Source: Chondrilla cf. caribensis
Lineage: Eukaryota > Porifera > Demospongiae > Chondrillida > Chondrillidae
Assembly (NCBI GenBank): GCA_964020155.1
Contig: OZ026549.1
Span: 5,456,719 to 5,520,718 of the forward strand
Reading direction: 5' to 3'
Length of the DNA stretch: 64,000 bases
Both the position numbers and the translations under genes were made by a program. How positions within the stretch are numbered: position 1 is the stretch's first letter; every line of letters begins with the position of its first letter. Below the pieces are notes generated by a model. The model was given only the letters and a program-made list of their open reading frames with translations. It had not been told where the DNA came from and ran no database searches. This document shows positions 18,766-51,558 of this stretch, piece after piece.

Positions 18766-19000
18766 CACTCTTAGTATTGAGACCCAACAGTGTGTGTCTA
18801 TGGAACACTCTTAGTATTGAGACCCAACAGTGTGTGTCTATGGAACACTCTTAGTATTGAGACCCAACAGTGTGTGTCTATGGAACACTCTTAGTATTGA
18901 GACCCAACAGTGTGTGTCTATGGAACACTCTTAGTATTGAGACCCAACAGTGTGTGTCTATGGAACACTCTTAGTATTGAGACCAAACAGTGTGTGTCTA
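18718..19000 (+). repeat. 40-bp tandem repeat at the end of the LINE coding region
   Basis: Seven copies of a 40-bp unit beginning TGGAACACTCTTAGTATTGA, spaced exactly 40 bp. The first copy is in frame with the RT fragment (LWNTLSIETQQCVS), so the repeat arose from the element's own coding end. Confidence 0.95.
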
Positions 19001-19255
19001 TATACCTCTACTTTGATTGCATCAGCTAAATGTAAATTTTATTCGTAATCCTCACATTCTGTGCATGTTATTGTTACTGATTTTGAATTAAATAATCAAT
19101 ATTATGTATTGATATTATTATATTTTTATTATTATTGATATTATTACTATTTATTATTTTATTTTTATTGCACTGGGAGCCTCTGTAGTAGCCCTCTGGG
19201 CTAGTGGCCTCTTCAGTATAAATAATGAAACCTGAAACCTGAAACCTATAATTAC
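19001..19255 (+). mobile_element. Probable LINE 3' UTR and tail
   Basis: AT-rich sequence containing GGGAGCCTCTGTAGTAGCCC and CAGTATAAATAATGAAACC, ending in GAAACCT repeats. This resembles the short tandem 3' tails of non-LTR elements and follows the RT fragment in the same orientation. It could belong to a second element. Confidence 0.55.
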
Positions 19256-19317
19256 TTCGTAAAAGCATGCACTGGGAATTCACTGTATGAAATTTGTAAG
19301 TAACATGATAGTGCAGG

Positions 19318-19545
19318 AACCAACTGGAGGTTGATGTCTATTTATTTGGACAATTACGCATGTCACTTGTTGCCAAATAATTGCAACGTTTCGCCCTCTT
19401 GGGCTTCTTCAGGTAATTGCACGTAACACAGCAATTATTTGCCAACAAGTAACATCGTGCGTAATTGTCCAAATAAATAGACATCAATCGATTAAGGCTC
19501 AGCATGTCAACTAACTTCTATCATAATAAACCAACTGGAGGTTGA
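19318..19545. mobile_element. Fold-back element flanked by 17-bp direct repeats
   Basis: Two arms of about 55 bp (19335-19385 and 19432-19489) are near-perfect inverted copies sharing TGTCTATTTATTTGGACAAT, separated by about 45 bp. Identical 17-bp direct repeats, AACCAACTGGAGGTTGA, lie at 19318-19334 and 19529-19545 and look like a target-site duplication. No coding capacity. Confidence 0.8.
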
Positions 19546-20218
19546 AACACGAGTTGTCATTGGGGACCCTCCTCATTTATTTAACAACAAAGTAGCATGT
19601 ACATGTTATTCTACCATGCTTTAAAAAGGGAACATCAATAAAGCTCCACAAATGAGTCAGAGACATAAACAGTGAACATGTCATTGAACACAATGTTATG
19701 TACTAAGTTAGCTGGAATAAAAGCTGCATTTCCATGATTAAATCTTCACAGCAGTTCTGTTGTATCAGATCCAGATTCTAAGACTTGTCCTTCAATATCT
19801 AGTGGTGATTCTGAAAAAAAATAATGTCATCATTAACATTCACTTCCATATTAACTCACACATAATACCGTATAACGGGAAATTTTCGCAAGGTCACAAT
19901 TTGACTGAAGGCCTGAAATTTACAACTGCGAATTTTCAGTTTAACATCGTACAATACTTGTCTTTGCAAAGATATAAATCACAAATATTATAGGCCAAGG
20001 TGCATTTCACGTAATTTTGGACCCGTGAAAATTTCCCACTATACGGTATGCCAGTGACAGCCTAATTGATGAAGACATATTACATCTAAGAGGGTCATTG
20101 CGTGTATTAGAGGGATACATTAGTATAAGTCACCTCTATTTTCCATTCAAAAAGCTTATTACATGCAATTCTATCAAAATATTTTCATGCATAATAATAT
20201 CAATTTATATGCTGTATA

Positions 20219-20708
20219 CAGTGGTGGTCAAAAGTTATGGGACGATTAAGGGTTTAAGAAAATGGCGGAACTGAACGGTACGACTTCAATCGTCCAAAAA
20301 GCAAGATTTTTTGATTCAATTTGAATTATATATCTTTAGTAACATCCAACAACATTCAAATCGGTGTATTCTGCACTTATTCGTTTTATTACTACTTTCG
20401 GTGTTTGTCAGCCCGCCTCAATTGAAAATCACTACTTTGAGCGAACACGTTGTCGATAGTTGTTTTGAGGGAACTGTATTTTTCACTTGCAAGTGTATAT
20501 TCAAAACTTTTATGATTCAGAATCTTCAACAGATAGGATCTTCAATAATTTTCATAGAGACAATGCTCCAAACAACCTTCCCGCATTCGTATGATCTAAT
20601 ATCTGCGCAAACTTGGAAGAAAAAATTATATCGTATGCTTAGGTGTTCGATTGTAAATAGCTGACGGCCGCCATATTAAAATCGTCCCGTAACTTTTGTC
20701 CGCCACTA
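20219..20708. mobile_element. Tc1/mariner-type MITE, about 490 bp
   Basis: The left end CAGTGGTGGTCAAAAGTTAT and the right end (complement of CGTAACTTTTGTCCGCCACT) form inverted repeats of about 30 bp. They extend imperfectly to a shared AATGGCGG segment about 45 bp in. TA lies on both sides, the Tc1/mariner insertion signature. The interior has a 117-codon open frame (20311-20664) with no transposase motif, so it looks non-autonomous. Confidence 0.85.
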
Positions 20709-20887
20709 TATATATATATTATAATATTATTTTTACTATTACGATAAACGTCAATGATTGAGTATACTATATACTTTCAAGTAAGTAAAATCTGTATTCA
20801 AAGACTACCACTAAGTGAAGACCACCTGTCCTAAGTGATTACTATAGAACTATTCCAGACATAATATCAATTTTTCTGATATACAGT

Positions 20888-21095
20888 GCAACATGCTTAG
20901 TAAGTATCTGGGTTGATACCTGGGTCAGTACATATACCCTTGGGTTAGTATATACATACTCCCAGTTAGTACACACCCCTGCATGGTTAGTGAATACACT
21001 TCACTCAGTCCCAAGCTCATGTACACTAAGTCAACCAGTGCTGGTAGTAAGTACAGATTTGGTGTGCCCTTCAAGGTACTTACTAATCAAGTTGG
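20888..21095. mobile_element. Small inverted-repeat element, copy 1
   Basis: The ends CATGCTTAGTAAGTA and GGTACTTACTAATCAAGT are imperfect inverted repeats. The internal segment ACAGATTTGGTGTGCCCTTC matches, in opposite orientation, the element at 27991-28166. Confidence 0.75.
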
Positions 21096-21350
21096 ACTGT
21101 ACCTCTATATCAGGGCTGGTGCAACCGGAACGACTGCTATGCCCATAGCCGCATCACTTTTTGAGCATGACCTTAAAAAATTAGTGTCACTAAATACATT
21201 CATGACAGCAACCAAAGATATGATAGCCTTCAATATCTATTATTATTATCCTACCAGTAGCAAATGTAGTATTAGCCCCCTCACAGAAAATTTCGTTCAC
21301 AATTTTCATCAAACTAGCTTCAAATCTGATACTGATGCCTATGTATGTAT

Positions 21351-21431
21351 GTATGTATTAAGACAACCTGTCTACAAAGACCACATTTTCCTGGTCCCCT
21401 GGGTGGTCTTTATAGACAGGTTCCACTGTAT
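21351..21431. mobile_element. Short pogo/Tigger-like inverted-repeat element
   Basis: On the minus strand it starts TACAGTGGAACCTGTCTATA, and its two arms (ACCTGTCTATAAAGACCAC and ACCTGTCTACAAAGACCAC) face each other within about 80 bp. TACAGTGGAACC-type ends with TA are typical of pogo/Tigger MITEs. It ends about 5 bp downstream of the TNF-receptor-like stop codon. Confidence 0.7.
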
Positions 21432-21435
21432 AACA

Positions 21436-22191
21436 TTAACAAACATGTATACCATCAGCATCCCCGATTGGCTCTGGATGGACTGTTGTTCTTCGTAAGG
21501 AGATATTCCTCCAAACTCCAGATTCCTTACACTTTCTACAGCACAGGGCTGCACAGCAGCATAAAGACAGTGCTGTGATGAACAACATGATTGCCAAAAA
21601 GCCAATCGAAGCCAATCCAACTATCACTATTTCAGTTGCCGATTCCGTTCCTTCAGAATAAACATGGTCAACTGTTGTTGAAGAAATGAATACACCTGTT
21701 GTTGCTTCTGGTGGAATGTAGCTATCATTGAAAGTTTTGTTGTATCCTTCAGATGGTATACATTGATACCAAGATGGGATTCCGTCCACCTGACATTCCT
21801 TCATCTTTACAGAGTTGGGGCCGCATTGAGAGCAGATAACACAAAGGTTGATGGTGTAAAGGGCCCATCCATAAGGACAGTCTCCACAGACTGTGTCGCT
21901 GTCCGGTGTACAGTTACTGCGTACGCGTCTATTTCCACAGGTCGAACAGGGACTACAGGCCATGTTTTCCCGATAATAACCCGAGATACACCGACAAACA
22001 GTGTTAGTTGTTGGACTACAAGGCTGTACTTGTTCTTCATTGGCCAGGCACTCGCTACACTTTTTACAAATATCGTCACTTTTTGAACCATAAAATCCCT
22101 TCGTACAATTCGAGGTGGACTTACAAACGTGAGGCAGAAGCGTCCACAAAACCAAACTAAAAGAAACTGATAAACTAATCCTAGCGGCCAT
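21436..22191 (-). CDS. TNF-receptor-like single-pass membrane protein, intronless
   Basis: 251 residues in one exon. Residues 1-23 are a signal peptide (SLSVSFSLVLWTLLPHVC). Residues about 29-145 hold three cysteine-rich repeats of TNF-receptor type: CTKGFYGSKSDDICKKCSEC, then CRCISGYYRENMACSPCSTC with CTPDSDTVCG, then CPYGWALYTINLCVICSQC. A Thr/Ser stalk with N-glycosylation sites (NKT, NDS) follows, then a transmembrane helix at about 187-216 and a palmitoylation-prone CCCAALCCRKC. The cytosolic tail is about 30 residues with no death domain and no clear TRAF-binding motif. The spacing of cysteines and the TDTVC-like CRD ends support the family; ligand and pathway are unknown. A decoy or adaptor-dependent receptor is possible. 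The absence of introns among intron-rich neighbours could mean retroposition. Confidence 0.85.
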   Translation of the reverse strand: MAARISLSVSFSLVLWTLLPHVCKSTSNCTKGFYGSKSDDICKKCSECLANEEQVQPCSPTTNTVCRCISGYYRENMACSPCSTCGNRRVRSNCTPDSDTVCGDCPYGWALYTINLCVICSQCGPNSVKMKECQVDGIPSWYQCIPSEGYNKTFNDSYIPPEATTGVFISSTTVDHVYSEGTESATEIVIVGLASIGFLAIMLFITALSLCCCAALCCRKCKESGVWRNISLRRTTVHPEPIGDADGIHVC

Positions 22192-23361
22192 CTTATTTAC
22201 GTCACTATATATTATTATTGTATAATAATAAATGGGTATATTATACTGTATTCATAATCATTATAATATCGACAACAATGGGTACAAAGAAGGCTCACAG
22301 AACTCCAGATTCAGTCGAGAAAAGATAATTACATGCTTGGCAGAGACAATAAAGATAATTTTGACAGTGAATATGAACATAAAATTAATGTACATATACA
22401 TGGTACAGAATCTGTCGAGGGTTTATTTCAATTCATCATTTTACAAGTGGATAGCTATACAGACTGCATGTACGTGATAAGTATAAGATAGCAGTGATCA
22501 CAAAGGAATGTCAAAAAATTGGGTGTAAACGGGGTCAGACAAACCACAGGCCCAGGTTATCAGCCCCGGCACTGTGGTTCCCACACTTAATTGGGCCCGT
22601 GTAAACAGGGTATAAGCAATGTAGAGTTACAAATTGAGTGATTTTGTTTATATAGGTCCAGAGATTACAATGATCTAAAGTGAATGAGTAGATATATAGT
22701 ACCCATGACTACATTTGAGAAGGAAACACTCGATCCCATACATAATACAATAACTATATGATATATAATAGTACTATATGGTTGATATACATGAATGTAC
22801 AGCCAATTTTTGAATACTACATATACACCCCTTTATCCACCCCATTTTCCCAGTACCAATATATGTAAAGGTAGCAATGAATATCTCGTTGGTCCTCAAA
22901 TTCATTAATCAGTCATATTTTTCGAAAATGGAATATGGCGGAATAACGATCATTCACTGTGTAGCGGGTAACTTGGAATGAACGTCTTTCAACACAGTCG
23001 ATCTCGAGGAACAGTCAAGTGTCCTTCATTACCAAACCACATCCCCCTATGGAGATAACACTACCTTTATGACTTGTATCTAGATCAGTGTTGGGATGCT
23101 GGAGGACATCGATTCCAAGGTACGTACGTACCTCAGTGTTCCACATCATCCCATATTATCCTATATAATGTACGTATGACAATATTCCTCATAGCTTATT
23201 AACTGTTTGATAGGAATTTGAGCTCTTTTTACATAGGCAGGTACACCATCACTGCAAGCTTGATATAATTTGATTTCTGTTGTTTTCAGCAATATGGCTA
23301 ATAGACAAAAATGGTATTTCATCTCCACTCCACACACCCAATGCAAGGAGTGTTCATTTGT
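22192..23361. other. Intergenic DNA between TNF-receptor-like gene and REP
   Basis: AT-rich, no supported coding region. It must hold the promoter of the TNF-receptor-like gene and the 3' end of REP. A GC-richer patch at 22520-22620 with two GTGTAAAC-(A/G)GGG segments may be a small transposon relic. Confidence 0.55.
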
Positions 23362-31795
<8,434 letters not shown>

Positions 31796-32039
31796 AACGG
31801 AAAAAAGGCTTGTGACAATCACGTGTGAGTACACCTAGCAAATAGTCTGGCCTGCTAGACCGTTCCATTAAGCGCTAGTAGCGGAAAGAGGACTTTGGGG
31901 CGCTTATTAGTAGCATCAGCAAATTTGACCGGCGTCAATTTTTAGGGATTTTTTCCTGCCGAAAATTGATCTGCCCACCAGCAGTTTATCCCATGTTGCC
32001 CACTTCCATTCAAATGGAAAGTAGTTTCCAAACCTATGT

Positions 32040-32535
32040 GCTACATTAAAAGGTGCTTAGTGTTTTCTCCCTATTCTCTCCTATACGTAGGAGAAGGAAT
32101 GTTAGCACCTTTTTGCATAGCTCATGGGAGGGGGGATGTCAACTTCATGTTTAGAAAGACCTAGCTGGGGACGGGAATTAACATATGAAACAATTCCCAT
32201 CTCGGTAGCTAACCCAAACCCCAGCTACATAAGGAGGTGCCTAGTATTTTATCCATGTGTGGGGGGATCTAGGGGAAAGCATGCTAATTTTTTTTTCATA
32301 ACTCATGAGGGAGGGACCAGTCAACTTGATATTTTAGACAGACCTAGCTGGAGATGTGAACAAACTTGCAAAACAATTCCCCCTCCGTAGCTAACCTGTA
32401 ACCCCAACTACATTCAAATGTATGGAATAGTATAGGAGAGAAAACACTAAGCACCTTTATGCATAACTCATTGGGGGAGGGGGTGTGTTAACTTTTTTGG
32501 GAAGACCTAGCTGGGAACGTGAATTAACATCTGAA
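32040..32535 (+). repeat. Satellite family A, locus 2, forward copies
   Basis: Three diverged A units (TTAGCACCTTTTTGCATAGC; GGGAGGGACCAGTCAACTTG). They start about 245 bp upstream of the REP start codon. Confidence 0.88.
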
Positions 32536-32539
32536 CTGA

Positions 32540-35500
32540 ATTTCACATTTTTTGTTGCTGGCTACCACAGGCTGCACAGTGACTATATCAAACTTATCAA
32601 CACAAATTTCAACGCATGAACACCATCCTGGGTATGCTATAGGCCCCATGGTGACTAGTAAAAATGTCAAATTTTATTGCTGGTCACCACAGTCACTCTG
32701 GTGTCCATGTCATGGATCATAGCACAAACACTGATGTATAGACACACTCCTGGAGGTGGCACGGTTCTTCTGATAACAAAAAGATAGGTTTTGTCGCAGA
32801 TCAAAAGATCTCCCCGGTGGCACATATAATATTGCATATACTTTTGTATGTACATTCTGATATAAGTGTAATGCACCTTGTGGTGATCACTCATGTAACT
32901 TCACAAAACGTTGCTGATCAAAATAATCCAAAATTATCCCCAGTGTCCTTATGACACATTATAATAATACGTATACTTTACATTCCAATGTGAGTGTGAT
33001 ACAGATCACTCACGTAAATTCACATTCCGTTGCTGGTCACCAAGGGCTGCCCAGTATCCATGCCAAACTCACCAACACAATTTGGGATGCATACAAGCCC
33101 TCCTGAGTGTGCTATAGGCCTCGTGGTGACAAGCACAAAAATGTCCATTTTCATGCTTGTCACCACGAGCTCTCCTGTGTGCACATATTGCATCATAGAT
33201 CTAATCCGAATGCACGGACACACTCCTGGAACTAATACGGTCCTTTTGATAACAAAAATGTTCTGTTTTATTAATGATGAAAATTCTCTCAGGTGTCCAT
33301 ATGGCACATAGCATTACACATTTGTATGTACATTTCAATATAAGTGTAATATGCCTTGTGGTAATCACTCAGGTTATTTGACACCACGTTGCTGGTCACC
33401 AAGGGATGTCCAGTGTCCGTGCCAATCTCACCAACACAATTTGGGATGCATACAAACCGTCTTGAGCGTGCTATAGGCCTCATGGTGACATGCAAAAAAT
33501 GTCAAATTTTATTGCTTGTCACCACAGTCTCTCCTGTGTGCACGTAATGCATTATAGCTCGAACATGAATGTATGCACACTACTGGAACCAGTACGGTCC
33601 TTCTGATATCAAAAATGGTATGTTTCGTTACCCATCAAAAATCCTCCTAGGTGTTTGTCCATATGTCACATAATATTGCATATACTTTTGTATGTACATT
33701 CACATAATGTGTAATACGCCTTGTAGTGATCATTCAGGTAATTTCACATTCCGTTGGTAGTCACCCAGGGCTGCCCAGTGTCCGTGCCAAATTCACCAAC
33801 CAATTTGGGATGCATACAGATTGTCCTGAGTGTGCTATAGGCCTCGTGGTGACAAGCACAAAAATGTCCATTTTTATGCTTGTCACCACGAGCTCTCCTG
33901 TGTGTAAATAATGCATCATAGATCTAATACAAATGTACGGACACACTCCTGGAACTAATACGGTCCTTTTGATAACAAAAATGTTCTGTTTTATTAATGA
34001 TAAAAATTCTGCCTGGTGTCCATATGGCACATAGCATTATACATTTGTATGTACATTTCAATATAAGTGTAATATGCCTTGTGGTAATCACTCAGGTGAT
34101 TTGACACCACGTTGCTGGTCACCAAGGGATGCCCAGTGTCCGTGCCAATCTCACCAACACAATTTGGGATGCATACAAACCCTCCTGAGTGTGCTATAGG
34201 CCTCGTGGTGACAAGCACAAAAATGTCCATTTTTATGCTTGTCACCACGAGCTCTCCTGTGTGCACATAATGCATCATAGATCTAATACGAATGCACGGA
34301 CACACTCCTGGAAATAATACGGTCCTTTTGATAACAAAAATGATAGGTTTTGTTAATGATGAAAATTCTCTCAGGTGTCCATATGGCACATAGCATTATA
34401 CATTTGTATATACATTTCAATATAAGTGTAATATGCCTTGTGGTAATCACTCAGGTGATTTGACACCATGTTGCTGGTCACCAAGGGCTACCCAGTGTCC
34501 GTGCCAAACTTCCCAACACAATTTGGGATGCATACAAACCGTCTTGAGCGTGCTATAGGCCTCGTGGTGACAAGCACAAAAATGTCCATTTTTATGCTTG
34601 TCACCACGAGCTCTCCTGTGTGCACATAATGCATCATAGATCTAATACGAATGCACAGACACACTCCTGGAACTAATACGGTCCTTTTGATAACAAAAAT
34701 GTTCTGTTTTATTAATGATGAAAATTCTCTCAGGTGTCCATATGGCACATAGCATTATACATATGTATGTACATTCCAATATAAGTGTAATACGCCATGT
34801 GGTGATCACTCAGGTTATTTGACACCATGTTGCTGGTCACCAAGAGCTACCCAGTGTCCGTGCCAAACTTCCCAACACAATTTGGGATGCATACAAACCG
34901 TCTTGAGCGTGCTATAGGCCTCGTGGTGACAAGCACAAAAATGTCCATTTTTATGCTTGTCACCACGAGCTCTCCTGTGTGCACATAATGCATCATAGAT
35001 CTAATACGAATGCACGGACACACTCCTGGAACTAATACGGTCCTTTTGATAACAAAAATGTTCTGTTTTATTAATGATGAAAATTCTCTCAGGTGTCCAT
35101 ATGGCACATAGCATTATACATTTGTATTTACATTCCAATATAAGTGTAATACGCCATGTGGTGATCACTCAGGTTATTTGACACCATGTTGCTGGTCACC
35201 AAGAGCTACCCAGTGTCCGTGCCAAACTTCCCAACACAATTTGGGATGCATACAAACCGTCTTGAGCGTGCTATAGGCCTCGTGGTGACAAGCACAAAAA
35301 TGTCCATTTTTATGCTTGTCACCACGAGCTCTCCTGTGTGCACATAATGCATCATAGATCTAATACGAATGCACGGACACACTCCTGGAACTAATACAGT
35401 CCTTTTGATAACAAAAATGTTCTGTTTTATTAATGATGAAAATTCTCTCAGGTGTCCATATGGCACATAGCATTATACATATGTATGTACATTTCAATAT

Positions 35501-36760
35501 AAGTGTAATACGCCATGTGGTGATCACTCAGGTTATTTGACACCACGTTGCTGGTCACCAAGGGCTACCCAGTGTCCATGCCAATCTCACCAACACAATT
35601 TGGGATGCATACAAACCGTCTTGAGCGTGCTATAGGCCTCGTGGTGACAAGCACAAAAATGTCCATTTTCATGCTTGTCACCACGAGCTCTCCTGTGTGC
35701 ACATAATGCATCATAGATCTAATCCGAATGCACGGACACACTCCTGGAACTAATACGGTCCTTTTGATAACAAAAATGTTCTGTTTTATTAATGATGAAA
35801 ATTCTCTCAGGTGTCCATATGGCACATAGCATTATACATTTTTTATGTACATTCCAATATAAGTGTAATACGCCATGTGGTGATCACTCAGGTTATTTGA
35901 CACCATGTTGCTGGTCACCAAGGGCTACCCAGTGTCCGTGCCAAACTTCCCAACACAATTTGGGATGCATACAAGCCCTCCTGAGTGTGCTATAGGCCTC
36001 GTGGTGACAAGCACAAAAATGTCCATTTTTATGCTTGTCACCACGAGCTCTCCTGTGTGCACATAATGCATCATAGATCTAATACGAATGCACGGACACA
36101 CTCCTGGAACTAATACGGTCCTTTTGATAACAAAAATGTTCTGTTTTATTAATGATGAAAATTCTCTCAGGTGTCCATATGGCACATAGCATTATACATT
36201 TGTATTTACATTTCAATATAAGTGTAATATGCCTTTGACACCACGTTGTTGGTCACCAAGGGATGCCCAGTGTCCGTGCCAATCTCACCAACACAATTTG
36301 GGATGCATACAAGCCCTCCTGAGTGTGCTATAGGCCTCGTGGTGACAAGCACAAAAATGTCCATTTTTATGCTTGTCACCACGAGCTCTCCTGTGTGCAC
36401 ATAATGCATCATAGATCTAATACGAATGCACAGACACACTCCTGGAACTAATACGGTCCTTTTGATAACAAAAATGTTCTGTTTTATTGATGAAAATTCT
36501 CTCAGGTGTCCATATGGCACATAGCATTATACATTTGTATGTACATTCCAATATAAGTGTAATACGCCTTGTGGTGATCACTCAGGTGATTTGACACCAC
36601 GTTGCTGGTCACCAAGGGATGGCCAGTGTCCGTGCCAAAGTCAGCAACACAATTTGGGATGCATACAAACCGTCTTGAGTGTGCTATAGGCCTCGTGGTG
36701 ACAAGCACAAAAATGTCCATTATTATGCTTGTCACCACAAGCTCTCCTGTTTGCAAATAA
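32540..36760 (-). repeat. Satellite family C, about 359-bp units, locus 2
   Basis: About twelve copies. Those from about 34030 to 36190 are nearly identical at an exact 359-360 bp spacing. They carry the same GGTGACAAGCA/TGCTTGTCACC hairpin as locus 1. The first copies (32540-33000 and 33490-33720) are diverged or partial. The 86-codon minus-strand frames are a repeat by-product. Confidence 0.95.
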
Positions 36761-37800
36761 TGGTTATGGGCCACACACGGAGATGGGAATTGTTTCATAA
36801 GATAGTCCATTTCCCCACCTAGGTCTGGTAAAATTATCAAGTTGACATGCCCCCTCTCCCATGAGATATACAAAAAGGTGCTTAACGTTATTTTCTCCTA
36901 TACTCTGCCATACATTGAAAAAACACTAAGCACCTCCAAATGTAGCTATGGTTACGGGCCACATACGGAGATGGGAATTGTTTCATAAGATAGTCCATGT
37001 CCCCACCTAGGTCTGGTAAAAATATCAAGTTGACACGCCCCCTCTCCCATGAGATATACAAAAAGGTGCTTAACGTTATTTTCTCCTATACTCTGCCATA
37101 CGTACATTGAAAAAACACTAAGCACCTCCGAATGTAGCTATGGTTACGGGCCACATACGGAGATGGGAATTGTTTCATAAGATAGTCCATGCCCAAGTCT
37201 AGGTCTGGTGGAAATATTAAGTTGACACGCCCCCTCTCCCATGAGATATACAAAAAGGTGCTTAATGTTTTTTCTCCTATACTCTCCCATACATTGAAAA
37301 AACACTAAGCACCTCCGAATGTAGCTATGGTTATGGGCCACACACGGAGATGGGAATTGTTTCATTTGTTAGTTCATGCCCTCAGCTAGATCTGGTGGAA
37401 ATATTAAGTTGACATACCCCCTCTCCCTTGAGTTATACCAAAAGGTGCTTAACGTTTTTTTCTCCTATACTCTCCCATACATTGAAAAAACACTAAGCAC
37501 CTCCGAATGTAGCTATGGTTACGGGCCGCATACAAAGATGGGAATTGTTTCATAAGATAGCCCATGTCCCCAGCTAGGTCTGGTGAAAATATTACGTTGA
37601 CACGTCCCCTCTCCCAAGAGCTATACAAAAAGGTGCTTAATGTTTTTTCTCCTATACTCTCCTATACATTGAAAAATGTTGAGCACCTCTGAATGTAGCT
37701 ATGGTTACGGGCCACATACGGAGATGGAAATTGTTTCATAAGATAGTCCATGTCCTCACCTAGCTCTGGTGAGGTGCTCAACGTTTTATTTCTCCTACAT
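36761..37800 (-). repeat. Satellite family A, locus 2, inverted copies
   Basis: About six A units in reverse orientation, joined directly to a truncated family C unit (GTTTGCAAATAATGGTTATGG at about 36750-36770). Confidence 0.93.
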
Positions 37801-38330
37801 GGGTATACATAACTCAGGTGATTTCACATTTCACTGATGATAACCAAGGGATGTATGTACATTTCAATATAAGTGTAATATGCCTTGTGGTGATTACTCG
37901 GGTAATTTCACATTCCGTTGGTAGTCACAAAGGGGTGCCCAGTGTCCATGCCAAACTCACCAACACAATTTCGGATGCATACACAACCTCCAATTGATCA
38001 TGATTGACAGAAATTAAATAAATTATTTATTTGTTTATTTATTTATTTCACTTTCCTTTCTGATAACAAAAGAATGCATTTTGTCACCGATCCAAATTTT
38101 TCCCCAGTGCCCATATGACACATTATAATAATGCATATACATTTGTATGTACATTTCAATATATGTGTAATATGCCTTGTGGTGATCATTCAGGTAACTC
38201 TGGTGTCCATGTCATGGATCATAGAGCAAATGCTGATGCATGTATACTCTTCTGGAGGTGGTACAGACCTTGTGGTGACCAAAAATAGCTCATTTCTTGC
38301 TGATCACTAAAACTCTATATTGTCCATATG
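37801..38330. repeat. Broken family C copies
   Basis: Partial C units (37830-37990 and 38080-38330) interrupted by an AT-rich ATTTATTTGTTT patch at about 38010-38050. Confidence 0.8.
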
Positions 38331-38870
38331 ATACGTACGTACATTGAAAATTTTTACACACCTCCGGATGTGGGTGGGGATATGGGCCACCTATTGAGAG
38401 GGGATTTTTTTCACAAGTTACTTCATGTCTCCAGCTAGGTCTGTTTAAAATATCAGCTTGACACACCCCCTCTCCCATGAGCTATACAAAAAGGTGCTTA
38501 GTGATTTCTCCTCTATACACTCCTATACATTGACATAATATTATATTTAGCACCTCCAAATGTAGCTGGGGTTATGGGCCACCTATTGAGATGGGAATTG
38601 CTTCACATGTTAGTTTATGTCCCCAGCTAAGATTGTCTAGAATACTGAGTTGACATGCTCCCTTTCCCACGAGCTATTCAAAAAGGTGCTTAGCGTTTTC
38701 TCCCCTATATTCTCCCATACATTGAAAAAAATCTTGTTAAGCACCTCCAAATGTAGCTGGGGTTACGGGCACCTATTGGGAATTGTTCCACTAGTGTATG
38801 TCCCCAGCCAGTTCTGGCTAAATATCAGCTTGACACAGTCACCCTCCCATGAGCTATGCAATAAAGTGCT
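38331..38870 (-). repeat. Satellite family A, inverted copies at the end of locus 2
   Basis: About three diverged A units in reverse orientation (GAGCTATACAAAAAGGTGCT). The last ends in AT-rich DNA. Confidence 0.88.
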
Positions 38871-39330
38871 ATTATTATTTATATTCCTTATTACTAAAGT
38901 TACATATATCGTATTGACTATATATACAATATATATATATAATTATATAATTATATATCCCTTCTATTGCATTGTATAACTATACACATACACATGTATG
39001 TATAACATTAAGTTCACTGCATCACTCTTCACAACCGTATTATAATATGTCCCCCTTGAACACCAGCATGCTTGTACGTGCCCAGCCATCTCCAACATTC
39101 TCCTACAGACACTTCACTTGAGCTAAGGACACATTTGTTAGACATGCTTCACATTCAATGTTACATGGGGTAATACTTCTGTCAAGATTACATTCGTCCA
39201 TGTAGGGTTAATGTGACAGTGTTAATATTAGCATGTTATACACACGATACAGTATATGCCAAATCTTAACTTATTACTAAATCTTTACTTGGTATATTGC
39301 TAAAACGTGCTAAATAGATATTTGAGCAGT
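38871..39330. other. AT-rich 3' flank of NUP98-96, no gene seen
   Basis: TATATA-rich DNA, then unremarkable sequence. It probably includes the NUP98-96 3' UTR, since that gene's stop codon is at 39331-39333. Confidence 0.6.

Positions 39331-51558
<12,228 letters not shown>

Noticed and set aside
20983..21498. 171-codon plus-strand open frame
   Set aside because: It spans two small transposable elements and runs antisense into the TNF-receptor-like gene. No domain is recognisable.
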